DNA of 64,000 nt. Origin: Streptomyces nodosus (lineage in GTDB: Bacteria > Actinomycetota > Actinomycetes > Streptomycetales > Streptomycetaceae). The DNA lies in assembly GCF_008704995.1 (NCBI RefSeq), contig NZ_CP023747.1, positions 3,312,501 to 3,376,500 of the forward strand. The letters are read 5' to 3'. The notes under the pieces are model-generated. The model was not told the DNA's origin, ran no database searches, and saw only the letters and a program-made list of their open reading frames with translations. A program made the translations under genes and the position numbers. This document shows, piece by piece, positions 60,059 to 64,000 of the stretch; position 1 is the first letter of the stretch; every line of letters begins with the position of its first letter.

Positions 60059-60454
60059 ATGAACCTCAGCACCGACCTGAAGCACCGTGTCGTCACGGCG
60101 TTCCAGCGGTATGTGGCGAACCCCGTCACCCGCCGTCTGCCGCTCCAGACGGTCCTGGAGACGACGGGCCGCGTCTCGGGCCTGCCGCGTGCGACCCCGG
60201 TGGGCGGGCGCCGTGTCGGGGACTCCTTCTGGCTGGTCTCCGAGTACGGCGAGAGATCCCAGTACGTCCGCAACATCCGGGCGAACCCCCGGGTCCGGGT
60301 CCGCATCAGGGGCCGCTGGCACCCCGGCACCGCCCGGCTCCTCCCGGACGACGACCCCCGCGCCCGGCTGAGGTCGCTGCCCCGGATGAACAGCACGGCG
60401 GTACGGGTGTTCGGGGCGGAGCTGCTCACCGTCCGGGTCGACCTGGACGGCTGA
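60059..60454 (+). CDS. Ddn-like F420-dependent nitroreductase-family protein
   Basis: 131 residues, split-barrel flavin/deazaflavin fold. Family pattern: LETTGRVSGLPRATPVGGRR, FWLVSEYGERSQYVRNIRAN, PRVRVRIRGRWHPGTARLL, as in the M. tuberculosis Ddn group, which uses reduced F420 to reduce quinones or nitro compounds. It is close to fbiC, which makes the F420 precursor, and follows the PHP gene by 70 bp on the same strand. Substrate unknown. Confidence 0.88.
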   Translation: MNLSTDLKHRVVTAFQRYVANPVTRRLPLQTVLETTGRVSGLPRATPVGGRRVGDSFWLVSEYGERSQYVRNIRANPRVRVRIRGRWHPGTARLLPDDDPRARLRSLPRMNSTAVRVFGAELLTVRVDLDG

Positions 60455-60657
60455 GGCCGCACCGCCCCCGCCGGCCGTGCGCACCCGCCCGCAAAGGCGC
60501 CCCGAGGGCCGTCCGATGTGCGGAGAGTGTGTGGACCTTGTGAGGCGCCGCACGGCGGTCTGTGATCACCGTCGCCCACAGCTGACGCATCCGCCATGAA
60601 CAAGGCAAACTGGCCTTCTGGTTGTGGACGGTTCGACGGGGGGCCTTGGGGGCAGCG

Positions 60658-63603
60658 ATGGACGGTGTACCGCGAGTGCCTGAGCAGCGGGAGTCCGAGG
60701 AGTCGGCGGCCCTGCGCTTCGGTGTGCTCGGCCCGGTGCGCGCCTGGCGGGGGGAGGAGGTGCTGGCCACCGGCTCACCGCAGCAGCGCGCCCTGCTGGC
60801 CGCGCTGCTGCTGCGCGAGGGCCGCACCGCGACGGCGTCCGAACTGATCAGCGCGCTGTGGGGCGAGGAACCACCGGTCAAGGCGCTGGCGACCGTACGG
60901 ACGTACGCCTCCCGGTTGCGGAAGATCCTCTCCTCGGCGGCGCTGGTCAGCGAGTCGGGCGGCTATGCGATGCGGGTGCGGGACGCGTCCCGTTCCCTGG
61001 ACCTCCTGGCGGCCCAGGAGCTGGCCACGGAGGCGGAGAAGGCGAAGAGCTCCGGGAATCTGGGCCAGGCCCGGCAACTGCTGAACGAGACCCTGGCGTT
61101 GTGGGACGGCGAGACCCTGGCCAATGTGCCGGGCCCGTACGCGGACACCCAGCGCACCCGCCTGGAGGAATGGCGCCAGCAACTCCTCGAGGCCCGCCTC
61201 GACATGGACCTGGAGCAGGGCTGCCACTCGGAGGCGGTCTCCGAGCTGACCGCGCTGACGGCCGCTCACCCGCTGCGCGAACGCCTGCGCGAACTGCTGA
61301 TGCTGGCGTTGTACCGGTCCGGCCGTCAGGCGGAGGCACTGGCGGTGTACGCGGACACCCGCCGGCTGCTGGCCGACGAGCTGGGCGTCGACCCCCGCCA
61401 GGACCTGAAGGAGCTTCAGCAGCGCATTCTCCAGGCGGACCCGGGTCTCGCGGAGCCGTCGGCGCCGGCCCCGGAGCCCGCCGCCGCCCCGGTGCGCCCG
61501 GCCCAGCTCCCCGCCACCGTGCCCGACTTCACCGGCCGGGCGTCCTTCGTCACCGAGCTGAGCGAGGCGCTGGCAGCCTCGGAGAGCCGGGTGATGGCGG
61601 TGTCGGCGCTGGCGGGGATCGGGGGCGTGGGCAAGACGACCCTGGCCGTGCATGTGGCGCACCGGGCCCGCGGCGCGTTCCCGGACGGACAGCTGTACGT
61701 CGATCTGCAGGGCGCGGGGCAGCAGGCCGCGGAACCGGAGACCGTGCTGGGCGCCTTCCTGCGCGCCCTGGGCACTCAGGAGTCGGCGATCCCGGACTCT
61801 CTGGAGGAGCGGGCCGCGCTGTACCGCTCGGTCCTGGACGGCCGCCGGGTCCTGGTCCTGCTGGACAACGCCAAGGACGCGGCGCAGATCCGGCCGCTGC
61901 TGCCGGGCACGGAGGGCTGCGCCGCCCTGGTGACCTCCCGGGTCCGCATGGTGGACCTGGCGGGGGCCCATCTGGTGGACCTGGATGTGATGTCCCCCGA
62001 CGAGGCGCTTCAGCTCTTCACCCGGATCGTGGGCGAGGAGCGGGTGGCCTCGGAGCGCGAGGCCGCGCTGGACGTGGTGGCGGCCTGCGGGTTCCTGCCG
62101 CTGGCGATCCGTATCGCCGCCTCCCGCCTGGCCTCGCGCCGCACCTGGACCGTCTCGGTCCTGGCCGCGAAGCTCGCGGACGAGCGCCGCCGCCTGGACG
62201 AGCTCCAGGCCGGGGACCTCGCGGTGAAGGCCACCTTCGAACTGGGCTACGGCCAGCTGGAGCCGGCCCAGGCCCGGGCGTTCCGGCTGCTGGGGCTCGC
62301 GGACGGCCCGGACATCTCCCTGGCGGCGGCAGCGGCCGTACTGGACCTCCCCGCGGAGGACACCGAGGACCTGCTGGAGTCCCTCGTCGACACCTCCCTG
62401 CTGGAATCCGCGGCCCCGGGGCGCTACCGCTACCACGATCTGGTCCGCCTCTACGCCCGCGCCTGCGCCGAGCGCGACGAACACCTGCCCGGCGAACGGG
62501 ACGCGGCCATGTCACGGCTGCTGGACTTCTACCTGGCCACGGCGTCCGGGGTCTACGCCATCGAGCGACCGGGCGACCGCCTGGTGGACCACCTCGAGAA
62601 ACCGCGCACGACCGGACTGGTCTTCCCCGACCGGCGCGCGGCCCAGGACTGGCTCTACTCCGAGGCCGTGCCCCTGCTGGCCTGTGTACGGCAGTCCTCC
62701 GACGGCGACCGGCTCAGGCGCGCGGTCGACCTGCTGTGGGCCGCGGTCGACCTGGCGGAGTCGGGGGCGAACTCCCGGGAGTACGAGGCGGCGGCGACCG
62801 CCCTGCGCGAGGCCGCGCGGGCCGCCTCGGACGGCCGTGCCGAGGGACGGGCCATCCTCGTGCTGGCCAACGCCCGCCACTGGTCCGGCTACTTCGACCA
62901 GGCCGACCAGGAGGCACGCCAGGTGCTGCGGATCTCTGAGGCCGCCGGGGATCCCCTGCCCTGCTGCTGGGCGGCCAACATCCTGGGCGCCTTCGCCTTC
63001 TACCAGAGCCGCTTCGCCGAGGCCGAGGAGTACCTCGAACGGGCCATCAAGGACTTCCGGGCCTGCGGCGACCTGTCGGGCACGGCGGCCGCCCTGTGCA
63101 ATCTCTCCCGCCTTCATCTGGCGACGGACCGCGCCGACAGCGCCGTCACCCTCGCCCGGCAGGGCACCGAGATGTACGAGGAGCTCGGGCATCTGCTCAA
63201 GGCGGCGAACGGTCACTACGCGCTCGGCATGGCCCTCAGCAAGAACGGCCAGCTGTCCGACGCCTCCGCCCGCCTCGACAAGGCCCTCCAGGTCTTCCGC
63301 ACCAGCCGTCAGCGGCTGTGGGAGGGCATGACCCTGCTGCGTCTCGCCGAGGTGGACCTGCTGGCCGAACGCCCCGCGCAGGCCGCGGCCAACGCCGAGA
63401 CGGCCCTGGCGATGCTCAGGGGCATCGGGGGCGAATGGCGCCGGGGCAATGTCCTCACGGTGCTCGGCAAGGCGCTGAGCGACATCGGCCAGTCCGGACG
63501 GGCCCAGGTCTGCTGGCGCGAGGCGCTCGAGATCTACGAGCGGCTGAACTCCCCGGAGGCCGCGGAGGTGCAGGCGCTGCTGGCACCGGCGACCGCCGTA
63601 TGA
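60658..63603 (+). CDS. SARP/AfsR-type regulator (BTAD, NB-ARC, TPR)
   Basis: 981 residues. N-terminal OmpR-like DNA-binding domain (LRFGVLGPVRAWRGEEVLA, TASELISALWGEEPPVKALA), then BTAD (to about residue 270), NB-ARC ATPase with Walker A AGIGGVGKTTLAV (about 318-330) and Walker B VLVLLDNA (about 398), and TPR repeats to the C-terminus (FAFYQSRFAEAEEYLERAIK, LARQGTEMYEELGHLLKAAN). This is the AfsR layout: nucleotide-switched activator of secondary metabolism or other targets. No biosynthetic cluster is in view; the next gene on the same strand is a small repetitive peptide. RBS is weak (GGGGGC). Confidence 0.92.
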   Translation: MDGVPRVPEQRESEESAALRFGVLGPVRAWRGEEVLATGSPQQRALLAALLLREGRTATASELISALWGEEPPVKALATVRTYASRLRKILSSAALVSESGGYAMRVRDASRSLDLLAAQELATEAEKAKSSGNLGQARQLLNETLALWDGETLANVPGPYADTQRTRLEEWRQQLLEARLDMDLEQGCHSEAVSELTALTAAHPLRERLRELLMLALYRSGRQAEALAVYADTRRLLADELGVDPRQDLKELQQRILQADPGLAEPSAPAPEPAAAPVRPAQLPATVPDFTGRASFVTELSEALAASESRVMAVSALAGIGGVGKTTLAVHVAHRARGAFPDGQLYVDLQGAGQQAAEPETVLGAFLRALGTQESAIPDSLEERAALYRSVLDGRRVLVLLDNAKDAAQIRPLLPGTEGCAALVTSRVRMVDLAGAHLVDLDVMSPDEALQLFTRIVGEERVASEREAALDVVAACGFLPLAIRIAASRLASRRTWTVSVLAAKLADERRRLDELQAGDLAVKATFELGYGQLEPAQARAFRLLGLADGPDISLAAAAAVLDLPAEDTEDLLESLVDTSLLESAAPGRYRYHDLVRLYARACAERDEHLPGERDAAMSRLLDFYLATASGVYAIERPGDRLVDHLEKPRTTGLVFPDRRAAQDWLYSEAVPLLACVRQSSDGDRLRRAVDLLWAAVDLAESGANSREYEAAATALREAARAASDGRAEGRAILVLANARHWSGYFDQADQEARQVLRISEAAGDPLPCCWAANILGAFAFYQSRFAEAEEYLERAIKDFRACGDLSGTAAALCNLSRLHLATDRADSAVTLARQGTEMYEELGHLLKAANGHYALGMALSKNGQLSDASARLDKALQVFRTSRQRLWEGMTLLRLAEVDLLAERPAQAAANAETALAMLRGIGGEWRRGNVLTVLGKALSDIGQSGRAQVCWREALEIYERLNSPEAAEVQALLAPATAV

Positions 63604-63734
63604 GGCCGCGACAGGGGCGTTCATCATTCGTTTATCGCCGCACGGCACTCTCTTGATGGTCGGTCCGTCGCATCGGGGGGCAGACGGATGCCGGTGAGGT
63701 CGCCGGCCTCGTAGCAGGATGGGCGACAGGAGCG

Positions 63735-63772
63735 GTCCGCCCGGCCACCCTCGGGGGAGTGGCCGGGCGGAC
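63735..63772 (+). terminator. Strong hairpin between SARP and repeat-peptide gene
   Basis: A perfect 14-bp stem, GTCCGCCCGGCCAC with GTGGCCGGGCGGAC, and a 10-nt loop. It ends the SARP transcript or sits in the leader of the next gene, whose ATG is 41 bp further on. Confidence 0.7.
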
Positions 63773-63813
63773 CCTCGACTGTACGAGTTCAAGGACCAAG
63801 GGGAGGCACCGCC

Positions 63814-64000
63814 ATGAGCGACACCACCAAGGACGAGCCGGTCGTCAAGCCGGACAACACGCACATCACCGACGCCCCGGCCGGCACGGAGATCAAGCCG
63901 CTCAACACGCATATCACCGACGCCCCGGCCGGCTCCGACGTCAAGCCGCTCAACACCCACATCACCGACGTCGACGACGGCCCGACGAGCCCGGACAACA
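63814..64000 (+). CDS. Small repetitive peptide (3' end beyond window)
   Basis: Start ATG at 63814 with GGGGAGG at 6 nt. After MSDTTKDEPV there are three units of 16 residues: VKPDNTHITDAPAGTE, IKPLNTHITDAPAGSD and VKPLNTHITDVDDGPT, then SPDN at the edge. It is hydrophilic, with no signal peptide and no cysteine so far. Core-like NTHITD repeats with TxxT spacing and acidic residues recall multi-core modified peptides (graspetide type), but also the short repetitive Streptomyces proteins annotated as sigma-like. The gene follows the SARP regulator by 210 bp. Which of these it is depends on the genes beyond the edge. Confidence 0.7.
   Translation, partial: MSDTTKDEPVVKPDNTHITDAPAGTEIKPLNTHITDAPAGSDVKPLNTHITDVDDGPTSPDN

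Overview
The window is very GC-rich. It carries Streptomyces-type genes: an HrdD-like sigma factor, an ECF42/DGPF pair, a SARP/AfsR-type regulator, an HTH-DUF5753/DUF397 pair, FbiC, and pSAM2-like transfer genes. It is best read as Streptomyces chromosome interrupted by integrative-element DNA next to a tRNA-Arg(CCT) gene. All calls come from reading the sequence; no database search was run.

Region 1 (1-16.2 kb) is ordinary chromosome: a fructose PTS operon (fruR-fruK-fruA, cut by the left edge), two DHA2-type drug exporters with regulators, an hrdD-like sigma gene, a LigB-type dioxygenase divergent from a MarR gene, a secreted M6-like metalloprotease, and a double-module IclR regulator preceded by exact 10-bp tandem repeats.

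Region 2 (16.26-30.44 kb) is an AICE-type element bounded by 46-bp direct repeats: the 3' end of tRNA-Arg(CCT) and a second copy 14.1 kb away. Its left half keeps the transfer and regulation module: a DUF2637 membrane protein, a TraB/FtsK-like translocase, a GntR/KorSA-like repressor with palindromic operators, a NUDIX hydrolase and an HATPase. No integrase, excisionase or replication gene is visible. An IS1380-like insertion separates this half from a cargo half. The cargo holds a DUF262/DUF1524 (GmrSD-like) protein, a seven-fold zinc-ribbon protein with an embedded Vsr/DUF559-like nuclease, a small conserved protein and a PD-(D/E)xK protein. This cluster looks like anti-phage or anti-plasmid cargo and is the best candidate for an undescribed system.

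Region 3 (30.44-35.3 kb) looks like the remains of a second, older element: an SpdD-like gene broken by an in-frame stop, a 5'-truncated RRQRL-type zinc protein, small orphan genes and a diverged copy of the repeat block found near the right att site.

Region 4 (35.3-49.6 kb) has an ECF42 sigma gene translationally coupled to its DGPF partner, then a full-length rpoA outside its usual ribosomal-protein operon, then DUF6461, VOC, HAD, MFS, DUF5937-type regulator, glutathione peroxidase, a large membrane protein, and a D-Ala-D-Ala carboxypeptidase with a low-complexity N-terminal extension of about 620 residues.

Region 5 (49.8-64 kb) has a GPP34 protein, a frameshifted HTH-DUF5753 gene with its DUF397 partner, a sodium:solute symporter, an ADP-ribosylglycohydrolase homologue lacking both metal motifs, fbiC (cofactor F420), a Tat-exported PHP-type hydrolase, a Ddn-like F420 protein, a SARP-NB-ARC-TPR regulator, and the start of a small repetitive peptide gene cut by the right edge.
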